The notes: generated by a model from the letters alone, not told the origin. Positions 7,937 through 16,096 are shown, counted from the first letter of the stretch. The stretch is 64,000 nucleotides of DNA from Salinicola endophyticus (GCF_040536835.1 NZ_CP159578.1:2728001-2792000), one strand, 5' to 3'. Numbers and translations: made by a program.

Positions 7937-8012
7937 TGGCGTCCCATAGGGGGTTCGAACCCCTGTTACCGCCGTGAAAGGGCGGTGTCCTAGACCACTA
8001 GACGAATGGGAC
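7937..8012 (-). tRNA. tRNA-Glu(TTC), copy 3
   Basis: 76 nt with anticodon TTC and encoded CCA. Promoter-proximal first gene of the array. Confidence 0.97.
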
Positions 8013-8043
8013 GCAATGTCTCGTCTCCGTCGAGATGGCGCGC

Positions 8044-8072
8044 ATATTACTGAGGCCGCCCGAAGCTGTCAA
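8044..8072 (-). promoter_or_regulatory. Strong sigma-70 promoter of the tRNA array
   Basis: Perfect TTGACA, 17-bp spacer and TAATAT on the minus strand, about 30 bp before the first tRNA. A GC-rich stretch follows the -10 box, as in stringently controlled stable-RNA promoters. Confidence 0.85.
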
Positions 8073-8175
8073 GCAATTGATTTCACCGACGTTCATCGCC
8101 ACCTAAAACGCGCTGGCCAGACCGCCGCAAATGGCCTGTAATGCAGACAGGTGACGAGGCACGAGGAGACCCGCC

Positions 8176-8574
8176 ATGAGTAGAATCAAGAAGAGCGACG
8201 CCGAGTGGCGCGAACAGCTGACCCCGGAGCAGTACCACGTCACCCGGGAAAAAGGTACCGAGCCGCCGTTCAGCGGCGACTATCAGGTCGAGCCGGTCCA
8301 GGGCATCTATCACTGTGTCTGCTGCGGCGCCCCGCTGTTCGAGAACGAGCACAAGTTCGAAGCACACTGTGGCTGGCCCAGCTTCGACCGCCCGCTGGCC
8401 GCCGCCTCGGTGGAGGAGCATACGGACACCAGCCACGGCATGCGCCGCATCGAAGTGACCTGCCGCCGCTGCGATGCCCACCTGGGCCATGTCTTCCCCG
8501 ACGGCCCGACGGAGACCACCGGCCAGCGCTACTGCATCAACTCGGTGGCCATCACCTTCCATGCCGGCGAATGA
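8176..8574 (+). CDS. msrB: Peptide-methionine (R)-S-oxide reductase
   Basis: A 132-residue MsrB that repairs methionine-R-sulfoxide in proteins with thioredoxin-supplied electrons. The catalytic cysteine is in the C-terminal RYCINSVA motif. Two CxxC pairs (CVCC near 47-50 and CRRC near 96-99) bind structural zinc. HCGWPSF and [10 protein letters not shown] are family hallmarks. An AGGAG site precedes the ATG. It has no fused MsrA and no msrA in this window. Confidence 0.97.
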   Translation: MSRIKKSDAEWREQLTPEQYHVTREKGTEPPFSGDYQVEPVQGIYHCVCCGAPLFENEHKFEAHCGWPSFDRPLAAASVEEHTDTSHGMRRIEVTCRRCDAHLGHVFPDGPTETTGQRYCINSVAITFHAGE

Positions 8575-8714
8575 TCGCGCCCGTGTCCGGCCACCTGGCC
8601 CACGGCCACGATAGGCCGCGTCATGGCCACGGCGAGCGGCTTCAGGGTGGTGCCAAAGCGCTAGCCCCAAGACGCTAGCGCCAACACAGCAGTGCCAGCA
8701 AGACAGCCCCCATA

Positions 8715-8748
8715 CGACAGCGCCCCGACCGAGGTCGGTGCGCTGTCG
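8715..8748. terminator. Hairpin between convergent msrB and HIUase genes
   Basis: A 9-bp outer stem CGACAGCGC/GCGCTGTCG encloses an inner CCGACC/GGTCGG stem. There is no T-tract on either strand, so termination is only probable. The AT-poor gap 8575-8700 shows nothing else but a repeated CGCTAGC. Confidence 0.5.
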
Positions 8749-8778
8749 TCGCGACTGTCGCCGCTTATCCGGCCAGAC

Positions 8779-9189
8779 TCAGCTGCCGCGGTAGGTAGAG
8801 TAAGCGTAGGGGCTCAGCAGCAGCGGGATATGGTAGTGCTGCTGCGTGTCGACGACCTCGAAAGGCACGGTGATTTCGGGAAAGAAGGTCTCGGTGCCGC
8901 GGGCACGATACCAGTCTCCGGTCGCGAAGACGGCGCGGTAGACACCGGCCTCGAACGTTTCGTCCTGGGGATAGAGCGCCGAGATCCGACCATCCTCGGA
9001 AGTAGTCCCAGTGGCGATGGTCTCCCACTGGCCGTCGGCCCGATGCTCGAGCGTGACCGCGACGCCTGCCGAGGGTTTGCCGCTCTGAGTATTCAGGACA
9101 TGCACGCTGATCGGATTGCCGACGGCCAGCGAGACGCTGGCAACGCTGGCGAGCAGCAGGCCGGCGGCGATGGATACGCGAGGTTTCAT
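8779..9189 (-). CDS. uraH: Exported 5-hydroxyisourate hydrolase (transthyretin-like)
   Basis: A 136-residue protein with a cleavable signal peptide (about residues 1-22, ending SVSLA) and a transthyretin-like HIUase domain. Visible motifs are ISVHVLNTQSGKPSAGV at the N-terminus of the domain, HYHIPLLLSPYAYSTYRGS at the end, and the YRGS tetrapeptide that distinguishes HIUase from transthyretin. It would hydrolyse 5-hydroxyisourate, the urate oxidase product, in the periplasm. No other purine-degradation gene is nearby. An AAGGAG site supports the ATG. Confidence 0.92.
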   Translation of the reverse strand: MKPRVSIAAGLLLASVASVSLAVGNPISVHVLNTQSGKPSAGVAVTLEHRADGQWETIATGTTSEDGRISALYPQDETFEAGVYRAVFATGDWYRARGTETFFPEITVPFEVVDTQQHYHIPLLLSPYAYSTYRGS

Positions 9190-9396
9190 GCGGGGCTCCT
9201 TTCCCTGCTATCGATGACCCATGCCTCTACGCCGCCCGCCGGCGACTGGATGCACGAGATTACCATCACCCGTTGACTGCTCTCCCCCGCCGCATACGCC
9301 TGCGCTGCAGCCGCCGGGTGTCGCATCCTGCTAGACTATCCGCCCGCTTGGCGTCGGGCATCCCCCCGACAGGCATGACATTGGCAGGAGAGACGT

Positions 9397-10347
9397 ATGC
9401 TCGGCTGGTATCCCGGTCACATGAACAAGGCGCGCCGCCAGATCACCGAGGCGCTGCCGGAGATCGACGTGGTCATCGAGGTGCTCGATGCACGTCTACC
9501 CTACTCCAGCGGCAACCCGATGCTGGCCGATCTGACCGAGCACAAGCCGGTGCTCAAGATCCTTTCGCGCGCCGACCTCGCCGACCCCGAGGCGACCCAG
9601 GCATGGATCGCGCACTTCGACGCCCAGCCCGACAGCCGCGCCATCGCGGTAACCACCACCCAGGCCCGCGAGCTGAAGCAGATTCCAGCGCTGTGCCACG
9701 AGCTGGCCGGTCAGGTACGTGCCGACCGCGATGTACGCGTCATGGTGATGGGTATCCCCAACGTGGGGAAATCGACCCTGATCAACGGCCTCGCCGGGCG
9801 CAAGATCGCCAAGACCGGTAACGAGCCGGCGGTGACCAAGCGCCAGCAGAAGATTCGGATCGACGGCCGCGTGGCACTGATCGACACCCCTGGCGTGCTG
9901 TGGCCCAAGATCGAGGATCAGGCCAGCGCCTATCGGCTCGCCGCCAGCGGCGCCATTCGTGACACCGCGATAGAGTATGTGGATGTGGCCATCGTCTGCG
10001 CCGCCGAACTGGCCAAGCGCTACCCCGCGGCCCTGCGCGAGCGCTACAAGCTCGACGACCTGCCGGCTTACGTCGCTCCCGTGGCGGCGGAGAGCGTCGA
10101 TGCCGACGGCCCCAAGCTGGTCGACCTGCAGGCGCATGCCGGTTTCGACGGCCATGCGATCATGAACGAGATCGCGCGCAAGCGCGGCGGGTTGAAGGCC
10201 GGCGGCGTGATCAACCTGCACCGCGGTGCCGAGGTGCTGCTGCACGAGCTGCGCGACGGCAAGCTCGGGCGGGTCACTCTGGAGCTGCCGGCGGACATCC
10301 CTGCCCCGGAACCGGACGTCGTAGACGACGCCACGCCAACGACCTGA
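9397..10347 (+). CDS. ylqF: Ribosome biogenesis GTPase YlqF/RbgA
   Basis: A 316-residue circularly permuted GTPase. The G4-like segment comes first (SRADLAD near residue 57, a variant of NKxD), then G1 GIPNVGKST near residue 121 and G3 DTPG near residue 167. A C-terminal helical domain follows. YlqF/RbgA assists late assembly of the 50S subunit. The start MLGWYPGHMNKA matches the family and has a CAGGAG site. The proline/aspartate-rich C-terminal tail is short. Confidence 0.94.
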   Translation: MLGWYPGHMNKARRQITEALPEIDVVIEVLDARLPYSSGNPMLADLTEHKPVLKILSRADLADPEATQAWIAHFDAQPDSRAIAVTTTQARELKQIPALCHELAGQVRADRDVRVMVMGIPNVGKSTLINGLAGRKIAKTGNEPAVTKRQQKIRIDGRVALIDTPGVLWPKIEDQASAYRLAASGAIRDTAIEYVDVAIVCAAELAKRYPAALRERYKLDDLPAYVAPVAAESVDADGPKLVDLQAHAGFDGHAIMNEIARKRGGLKAGGVINLHRGAEVLLHELRDGKLGRVTLELPADIPAPEPDVVDDATPTT

Positions 10348-10525
10348 CGCGCCGAACGACCCGACGCCGGCGAGCATGACAGATCGCCCCGACAACCTCG
10401 TGCTTCTGCCCCTTGCGCCGCGTCCGCGCGGCGTTATGCTGGGCGTCGGCGATGCAGCCCGCCACCCGCTTGCGGCGCCCCAGACGCCGCCTGATCTCTT
10501 CGGTTGTGCAGCATACGGAAACCCC

Positions 10526-11752
10526 ATGACCAGCCCCATTCGGAAATCGCACAAGCTCGACAACGTCTGTTACGACATCCGCGGGCCGGTCCTCGAACAC
10601 GCCAAGCGCCTCGAGGACGAAGGCCATCGCATTCTCAAGCTGAACATCGGCAACCCTGCACCCTTCGGCTTCGAAGCGCCCGAGGAGATCCTGCAGGACG
10701 TTATGCGCAACCTGCCGACGGCTCAGGGCTACTGCGACTCCAAGGGGCTCTACTCGGCGCGCAAGGCGATCATGCAGGAGTGCCAGCGCAAGGGCATTCC
10801 GCAGGTCGGCATCGAGGACATCTTCATCGGCAACGGCGTCTCCGAGCTGATCGTGATGGCGATGCAGGCGCTGCTCAACGACGGCGACGAAGTGCTGATC
10901 CCAGCACCGGACTATCCACTGTGGACCGCCGCTGCCAATCTCTCCGGCGGCCATCCGGTGCACTATCTGTGCGACGAGGCCAACGACTGGGCGCCGGATA
11001 TCGCCGATATCCGCGACAAGATCACCGCCCGCACCCGCGCGATCGTACTGATCAACCCCAACAATCCCACCGGCGCGGTCTATCCGCCGGCGGTGGTCAA
11101 GGAGATCCTCAGCGTGGCCCGCCAGCACGGGCTGGTGGTGTTCTCCGACGAGATCTACGACAAGATTCTGTATGACGGCGTCGAGCACGTCTCCACCGGG
11201 GCCCTGGCCGAAGACGACCAGCTGGTGGTGACCATGAACGGGCTCTCCAAGAGCTACCGCTGCGCCGGTTTCCGCTCCGGCTGGATGATTCTCTCCGGGG
11301 GGTTGGGCAAGCAGAACGCCGAGGATTTCATCCAGGGGCTCAACATGCTGGCGTCGATGCGGCTGTGCGCCAACGTGCCGGCCCAGCATGCGATTCAGAC
11401 CGGCCTCGGCGGCTATCAATCGATCAACGACCTGATTCTGCCCGGCGGGCGCCTGCTGGCTCAGCGCGACGTGGTGTTCGACAAGCTCAACGCCATTCCC
11501 GGCGTCTCCTGCGTCAAGCCCAAGGGGGCGCTCTACGCCTTCCCCCGGCTCGACCCGGAGATCTACCCGATCCACGACGATGCCCAGATGGTGCTCGATC
11601 TGCTGCTGCAGGAGCGCATCCTGCTGGTGCAGGGCACGGCCTTCAACTGGCACCAACCCGACCACGTGCGCATCGTCACCCTGCCCTGGGCGGACCAGCT
11701 GAGTGACGCGATCGACCGCTTCGGCCGCTTCCTCTCACGCTACCGCCAGTGA
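10526..11752 (+). CDS. alaA: Glutamate-pyruvate aminotransferase AlaA
   Basis: A 408-residue class I PLP aminotransferase. From SHKLDNVCYDIRGPVL through LKLNIGNPAPFGF and GYCDSKGLYSARKAIM the sequence follows E. coli AlaA almost residue for residue. The PLP lysine is in NGLSKSYRCAGFRSGW. It makes alanine from pyruvate with glutamate as donor. The ATG at 10526 was chosen because similarity begins there. The frame is open 50 codons further up but the upstream peptide is unrelated. Confidence 0.96.
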   Translation: MTSPIRKSHKLDNVCYDIRGPVLEHAKRLEDEGHRILKLNIGNPAPFGFEAPEEILQDVMRNLPTAQGYCDSKGLYSARKAIMQECQRKGIPQVGIEDIFIGNGVSELIVMAMQALLNDGDEVLIPAPDYPLWTAAANLSGGHPVHYLCDEANDWAPDIADIRDKITARTRAIVLINPNNPTGAVYPPAVVKEILSVARQHGLVVFSDEIYDKILYDGVEHVSTGALAEDDQLVVTMNGLSKSYRCAGFRSGWMILSGGLGKQNAEDFIQGLNMLASMRLCANVPAQHAIQTGLGGYQSINDLILPGGRLLAQRDVVFDKLNAIPGVSCVKPKGALYAFPRLDPEIYPIHDDAQMVLDLLLQERILLVQGTAFNWHQPDHVRIVTLPWADQLSDAIDRFGRFLSRYRQ

Positions 11753-11757
11753 CCTGT

Positions 11758-11780
11758 GGCGGTGGCCTCGGGCCACCGCC
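11758..11780 (+). terminator. Hairpin after alaA
   Basis: A perfect 10-bp stem GGCGGTGGCC/GGCCACCGCC with a 3-nt loop starts 5 bp after the alaA stop. No T-run follows, so intrinsic termination may be weak. Confidence 0.55.
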
Positions 11781-11806
11781 GCGCACGCGACGCGCGCCCT
11801 TCCCCT

Positions 11807-11835
11807 CTTGAAACCTATCGCCTAACGTCGTATCT
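11807..11835 (+). promoter_or_regulatory. Candidate sigma-32 promoter of htpX
   Basis: A perfect -35 CTTGAAA is followed after 14 bp by TCGTATCT, a partial match to the heat-shock -10 (CCCCATNT). HtpX is a known heat-shock gene in relatives, which supports the reading. The -10 match is only moderate. Confidence 0.5.
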
Positions 11836-11948
11836 AACAGGCCATAACCATCTGATTAGCCGGTGATAACGCATAACAGGCTAAACAATCGCCGAGGGCC
11901 ATCCGGCCATCGACAACGCAGGTTTTCCACGACTGAGGGTAGAAACCG

Positions 11949-12851
11949 ATGATGCGAATCATCCTGTTCCTGGCAACCAACCTGGCGGTGGTTCTCGTCG
12001 CCAGCATCACGCTGCGCGTGCTGGGCGTCGAGCCCTATCTGAATGCCAACGGGCTGAACATGAACAGCCTGCTGATCTTCTGCTTCGTCTTCGGCATGGC
12101 CGGCTCGCTGGTGTCGCTGTTCATCTCCAAATGGATGGCGAAGATGAGCACCAAGGCCAAGGTGATCGACCAGCCGCGCAACTCGACCGAGCAGTGGCTA
12201 CTCGACACCGTGCGCGAGCTCTCCCAGCAGGCCAACATCCAGATGCCGGAAGTGGCGATCTTCCCGGCCCAGCAATCCAACGCCTTCGCCACCGGCTGGA
12301 ACAAGAACGACGCCCTGGTAGCGGTCTCCCAGGGGCTGCTCGAACGCATGCGCCCGGAAGAGGTGCGCGCGGTCCTGGCCCATGAGATCGGCCACGTGGC
12401 CAATGGTGACATGGTCACCCTGGCGCTGATCCAGGGGGTGCTCAATACCTTCGTGATGTTCTTCGCCCGCGTGGTGGCCCAGGTGGTCGACAGCTTCCTG
12501 CGCGGCCGTGACAACGGCGGCGGCCTCGGCTTCATGGGTTATTTTGTCGTCGTCATCGTCGCCGAGATCGTGTTCGGCCTGGTAGCGTCGGTCATCGTCG
12601 CCTGGTTCTCGCGCTTCCGCGAGTATCGGGCCGATGCCGCCGGGGCCAAGTACGCCGGCGCCGGGGCCATGATCAATGCGCTCTCCCGGCTCAAGGCGGA
12701 GACCCAGCAACCGGATCAGATGCCGGATTCGTTGACCGCCTTCGCCATCACCACCGGCCAGACGCGCAAGCTGATGGAGAAGCTGTTCGCCAGCCACCCG
12801 CCGCTGGACGACCGTATCCGCGCGCTGAAAGAGTCCGCCTATCGCGATTGA
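11949..12851 (+). CDS. htpX: Membrane zinc metalloprotease HtpX
   Basis: A 300-residue M48 protease of the inner membrane that helps remove damaged membrane proteins. There are two N-terminal hydrophobic segments (about 4-25 and 40-58), the zinc motif HEIGH near residue 144, and two further segments (about 155-180 and 195-220). The third ligand region is [14 protein letters not shown]. The N-terminus [14 protein letters not shown] is typical. A sigma-32-like promoter lies 115 bp upstream and a strong terminator follows. Confidence 0.97.
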   Translation: MMRIILFLATNLAVVLVASITLRVLGVEPYLNANGLNMNSLLIFCFVFGMAGSLVSLFISKWMAKMSTKAKVIDQPRNSTEQWLLDTVRELSQQANIQMPEVAIFPAQQSNAFATGWNKNDALVAVSQGLLERMRPEEVRAVLAHEIGHVANGDMVTLALIQGVLNTFVMFFARVVAQVVDSFLRGRDNGGGLGFMGYFVVVIVAEIVFGLVASVIVAWFSRFREYRADAAGAKYAGAGAMINALSRLKAETQQPDQMPDSLTAFAITTGQTRKLMEKLFASHPPLDDRIRALKESAYRD

Positions 12852-12885
12852 GCGCCGTCTCGTCTCTTCGCGTTCGAGCACATGA

Positions 12886-12915
12886 CGCCCCGCCCCTCGG
12901 CGGGGCGTTTTTTTT
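12886..12915 (+). terminator. Rho-independent terminator of htpX
   Basis: A 9-bp GC stem (CGCCCCGCC/GGCGGGGCG) with a CCTC loop is followed by eight T residues. Confidence 0.95.
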
Positions 12916-12931
12916 GACTCCCCACCAAGAT

Positions 12932-12950
12932 GATAACGATTGACATTTCT
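12932..12950. promoter_or_regulatory. Possible Fur-like site
   Basis: GATAAC-GATTGA-C-ATTTCT agrees with the 19-bp Fur consensus at roughly two thirds of positions and overlaps a TTGACA hexamer at 12940. Iron control would fit the siderophore-interacting gene downstream. The match is modest. Confidence 0.25.
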
Positions 12951-12967
12951 ATCAGACAGGCGCTCAA

Positions 12968-12988
12968 TTGGTTGACTTTATCAACCAA
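12968..12988. promoter_or_regulatory. MarR operator palindrome
   Basis: A perfect 21-bp dyad, TTGGTTGA-N5-TCAACCAA, lies just before the MarR coding start. Size and form are typical of MarR-family autoregulatory operators. Confidence 0.65.
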
Positions 12989-13003
12989 CTGGCCGAAGTC
13001 TCG

Positions 13004-13447
13004 ATGCCTCAAGCACTCGCCGGAGACACCCTCCACCGCCTGCTGCACGCCTACAAGCGCGCGCTGCGCCGCGCCTACGACGACGAGCGGCTCGGGCTCG
13101 GCGTCGCGCAGATCCGCACGCTCAAGGCGATCCGCAACCTGTCGCCTTGCAGCGCCAGCGCGATCGCTCCGAGGCTGCGGTGGGACAAGGCCCAGCTCGC
13201 GCGCCTGCTGAGCGATCTCGACAGACGCGAGCTGGTGTGCCGACGCCCGGCGCCGGATGACGGCCGGCGCCAGCAACTGACGCTCAGCGACGCCGGTCGG
13301 GCCATGCTGGCGCGGGTCGATGCCTGTGAACAGCGCGCCCATACGCGCCTCGCCAAGGGCTTGAGCGAGGCCGAGCTCACCGCCTTCGAGACGCTGGCGC
13401 AGCGCCTGATCGACAACCTCGAGCGCCCCATTCCCCCCTCTGACTGA
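13004..13447 (+). CDS. MarR family transcriptional regulator
   Basis: A 147-residue winged-helix regulator. The wHTH runs from about LGVAQIRTLKAI through CSASAIAPRLRWDKAQLARLLSDLDRRELVCRR and the wing PDDGRRQQLTLSDAGR. It probably represses its own operon with the reductase 12 bp downstream, through the palindrome at 12968-12988. The ATG at 13004 is preferred. An in-frame TTG at 12968 with an ACAGG site is a real alternative and would put the operator inside the coding region. The ligand is unknown. Confidence 0.88.
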   Translation: MPQALAGDTLHRLLHAYKRALRRAYDDERLGLGVAQIRTLKAIRNLSPCSASAIAPRLRWDKAQLARLLSDLDRRELVCRRPAPDDGRRQQLTLSDAGRAMLARVDACEQRAHTRLAKGLSEAELTAFETLAQRLIDNLERPIPPSD

Positions 13448-13459
13448 CAGGAGCCCCGC

Positions 13460-14206
13460 ATGCCCAAGACTCCACCGCGCGCCTTCACCGTGCTCGCCCG
13501 GCAGCCACTGACACCCCATATGCTGCGCCTCACCCTCGGCGGCGAGGCGATGCGCACCTTCCCCGCCGACCAGGCCAGCGCCTATATCAAGCTGGTGCTG
13601 CCCGGGGAGAACGACACGCCTCCCCGGATGCGCACCTACAGCGTGCGCCGACAGCGTGAGGACGCCATCGACGTCGACTTCGTGCTCCACGCCGACGGCG
13701 GGCCAGCTGCCAGCTGGGCGCGCAACGCCCGCCCGGGGGATGTCATCGAGGTCGCCGGCCCCGGACCGGTCAAGCGGGTGGCAGAGGACGCCGACTGGTA
13801 TCTACTGGTGGGCGACATGACCGCTCTGCCGGCGATCGCAGCCAATCTCGAACGGCTGCCGCCGCAGGCGGTGGGAGAGGTGATTCTCGAGGTGATCAGC
13901 GAAGCCGATATCCAGCCGCTGGCGGCACCGCCCGGCATGCGCCTCAGCTGGCACATTCAGGCGCATCCGGGCAGCGATAGCGAAGGGCTGCTCGAGGCGG
14001 TGCGCGAGCTGCCCTGGCGGCCGGGCAAGGCGGGCATCTGGATCGCCTGCGAGTTCTCGGCGATGCGCCGCCTACGCCGCCACCTGATCGACGAGCGCGG
14101 CGTCGACAAGCGCGAGATGTATCTCTCGAGCTACTGGAAGTATGGCGCCAGCGAAGACGGGCATCGCCTCAGCAAGCGCGAGGATGCCGAGCGCGAAGGC
14201 GCCTGA
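13460..14206 (+). CDS. Siderophore-interacting protein (FAD/NAD(P)H ferric-chelate reductase)
   Basis: A 248-residue SIP-family flavoprotein of the YqjH/ViuB type. It has an N-terminal FAD-binding barrel with RTYSVRR (about 56-62) and DFVLHADGGPAASWA, then a Rossmann-like half with WYLLVGDMTALPAI and IWIACEFSAMRRLRR. The C-terminal SSYWKYGASEDGH motif is characteristic. Members reduce ferric siderophores in the cytosol to release iron. It is the second gene of a two-gene unit with the MarR regulator. E. coli yqjH has its own adjacent regulator, YqjI, of a different family. Confidence 0.93.
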   Translation: MPKTPPRAFTVLARQPLTPHMLRLTLGGEAMRTFPADQASAYIKLVLPGENDTPPRMRTYSVRRQREDAIDVDFVLHADGGPAASWARNARPGDVIEVAGPGPVKRVAEDADWYLLVGDMTALPAIAANLERLPPQAVGEVILEVISEADIQPLAAPPGMRLSWHIQAHPGSDSEGLLEAVRELPWRPGKAGIWIACEFSAMRRLRRHLIDERGVDKREMYLSSYWKYGASEDGHRLSKREDAEREGA

Positions 14207-14258
14207 CCCCGCCGCCGGATAAGCCCACGTCGCCTTGCGGTTGTGAAAGGCGCTCTCA

Positions 14259-14309
14259 ATCAGAAGTGGCTCTTGATCAGGCGTGGCTCTTGATCAGACA
14301 TGGCACAGG
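14259..14309. repeat. 17-bp tandem repeat, three units
   Basis: Three consecutive 17-bp units share ATCAG-N2-(G/A)TGGC. The first two are nearly identical (ATCAGAAGTGGCTCTTG, ATCAGGCGTGGCTCTTG) and the third is degenerate. They lie in the convergent gap 15 bp beyond the pdxB stop. Confidence 0.85.
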
Positions 14310-14323
14310 GCCACGAGTCGCTT

Positions 14324-15472
14324 TCACTCCGGCGTGGCGACACCGAAGCCGAAACCGCGCAGGACCGCTTCGAGCTCGGGGGCCGCCGCGGTGAGCGCCA
14401 CCTCGAGGGTCTGGAACTCGCGGCGTACCGGATAGTCGCGACGGTAGGCATCGAAGCCCTGGGCCATACCCAGGCGTCGGCGATAACGCTCCAGCCCCAT
14501 GGCGTCGCGGCGCGGGTCGTAGCAGGCCCGGGCGCACAGCCGCAGCGCATCGTCACGTGGGGTGCCGGCGTCTAGCACCAGCCGTGGCAGCCACGGCGCC
14601 GGGGTCAGCCGAGCCAGGCTCTGCCGCGCGGGCAGCCCGAGCTGGCGCGACAGCGCCTGATAGATCATCTCGGTACCGCGCAACTTGCCGTCGACGCTAT
14701 GGCCAGCGATATGCGGGGTGGCGAGATCGACCCGGGCGTAGAGCGTCTCGTCGATACCCGGCTCGTGCTCCCACACGTCGAGCACGCAGCGCAGGTCGGC
14801 ATCGCGGGCCAGACGTTCGTTCAAGGCGCCGCCGTCGAGGCAGTCGCCACGCCCGGCGTTGAGCAGCATGGTCCCCGGCGCCAGCGCCTCGATTCGCTGC
14901 CGGTCGAGCAGATGCCGGGTGGCATGCGCTCCGGCTGCCACCAGCGGCGTGTGCAGACAGATGACATCGGCGCGTGCGATCAGCGCGTCGAGAGCCACGA
15001 AACCCGCGTCGCCCTCGGCTTCGGCGCGCGGCGGATCGCAGACCAGATAGGCGATGCCCAGCGCCGCCAGGCGCGCGGCGAGGCGCCCGCCAACGTTGCC
15101 GGCGCCGACGATACCCACGGTCTTGGTGAACAGGTCTTCGCCGTCGCGCTCGCACAGCAGCAACAGGCTGGAGAGCACGTAGTCGACCACCGCCTCGGCG
15201 TTGCAGCCGGGTGCGTTGGCAAAGCCGATCCCGTGCTCGCGCAGCGCCGCCAGCTCGACATGGTCGGTACCGATGGTGCAGGTACCCACGAACTTGAGGC
15301 GCGACCCCGCCACCAGCGCCGCATTGACCGGCGTGATCGAGCGCACCACCAGGGCGTCGTGATCGCGCACGCTGGCCGCGGTCATCTCACGCCCTGGCTG
15401 GCGCGTCACCTCACCCAGCTCACCGAAGAAGGCCTCGGCCAGAGGTACGTTCTCGTCCACCAGAATTCGCAT
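14324..15472 (-). CDS. pdxB: Erythronate-4-phosphate dehydrogenase
   Basis: A 382-residue D-isomer-specific 2-hydroxyacid dehydrogenase in pyridoxal 5'-phosphate synthesis, oxidising 4-phosphoerythronate. It has the NAD Rossmann motif GIVGAGNVGG near residue 120 and catalytic Arg (NAGRGD), Glu (WEHEP) and His (HIAGHS). The C-terminal PdxB dimerisation domain follows. The ATG at 15472, with MRILVDENVPLAEAFF and a GGGAGAAG site, was chosen. The open frame to 15640 shows no family similarity. A 17-bp tandem repeat flanks the stop. Confidence 0.95.
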   Translation of the reverse strand: MRILVDENVPLAEAFFGELGEVTRQPGREMTAASVRDHDALVVRSITPVNAALVAGSRLKFVGTCTIGTDHVELAALREHGIGFANAPGCNAEAVVDYVLSSLLLLCERDGEDLFTKTVGIVGAGNVGGRLAARLAALGIAYLVCDPPRAEAEGDAGFVALDALIARADVICLHTPLVAAGAHATRHLLDRQRIEALAPGTMLLNAGRGDCLDGGALNERLARDADLRCVLDVWEHEPGIDETLYARVDLATPHIAGHSVDGKLRGTEMIYQALSRQLGLPARQSLARLTPAPWLPRLVLDAGTPRDDALRLCARACYDPRRDAMGLERYRRRLGMAQGFDAYRRDYPVRREFQTLEVALTAAAPELEAVLRGFGFGVATPE

Positions 15473-15653
15473 GTCTACCGCTTCTCCCTGTCGGCCTGGC
15501 GGGCTTACGCCGTACGCGTCGATTTCTGCCGCGCTTGCTTTACAATGAGCCCGATACGAGCCGGGCGACACGGCCGCGCCGCCCGGCGCAGCCATCTTAG
15601 GCGGGCCACCCGGCGGGGACAAGCCGGGGCGCACAACCACGAAAGGAGTTCGC

Positions 15654-15929
15654 GTGATCGTTCGTTGGGAGAGTGAACACGACTATGTCCTGGTGCACCT
15701 GCATCAGGACATGTTCGGTGACTGGATCTTCAGCCGCGCCTGGGGCCAGATCGGCACCCAGTATGGCGGCCTCAAGCATGCCGTGGCCGAGAGCCGCGAG
15801 CAGGCCATGCTGTGGCTCGACGATCTCGCGCACATCCAGCTGGCGCGTGGCCTGCGCAAGGTGCTGGAAGCCGACGACGACAGCCCCGAGGGGCGCCGCG
15901 CCATGGCTCAGCTGTCTTTGCTCGACTGA
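15654..15929 (+). CDS. Small stand-alone WGR-like domain protein
   Basis: A 91-residue cytoplasmic protein starting at GTG with an AAAGGAG site. Residues 3-60 resemble the WGR domain: tryptophan near the start, HQDMFGDWIFSRAWGQIGTQYGG containing the W-G-x-I-G core, then a helix EQAMLWLDDLAHIQLARG. WGR domains bind DNA ends in PARPs and occur in bacterial proteins of unknown role. This one has nothing attached. It faces away from pdxB and has no operon partner. The function is unknown. Confidence 0.8.
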   Translation: MIVRWESEHDYVLVHLHQDMFGDWIFSRAWGQIGTQYGGLKHAVAESREQAMLWLDDLAHIQLARGLRKVLEADDDSPEGRRAMAQLSLLD

Positions 15930-15972
15930 ATGACAGATTCGACTGAATGACAGGCTCGGCTGAGCTCCAGAC
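15922..15972. repeat. 17-bp tandem repeat over the WGR stop codon
   Basis: Units TCGACTGAATGACAGAT (15922-15938), TCGACTGAATGACAGGC (15939-15955) and a degenerate third (15956-15972), with a partial fourth. The first unit contains the stop codon at 15927-15929. The unit length equals that of the repeat at 14259, but the sequence is different. Confidence 0.85.
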
Positions 15973-16096
15973 TCGGCCGACTCCCCGAGGCGCCCGAACC
16001 GCCGACGCCACCGATACCCTGCCCCGCCCTCGTGCAAAGCCCATCCGCACCATTTGCCCCTGGCGCCCGGCAGTGGCGCCAGGGGCTGCGTCATCG

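Noticed and set aside
7405..7977. Short plus-strand frames across the tRNA array
   Set aside because: They contain repeated peptide GKEIRTPDPRLGKAMLYH, which is simply the antisense translation of the three tRNA-Gly copies.
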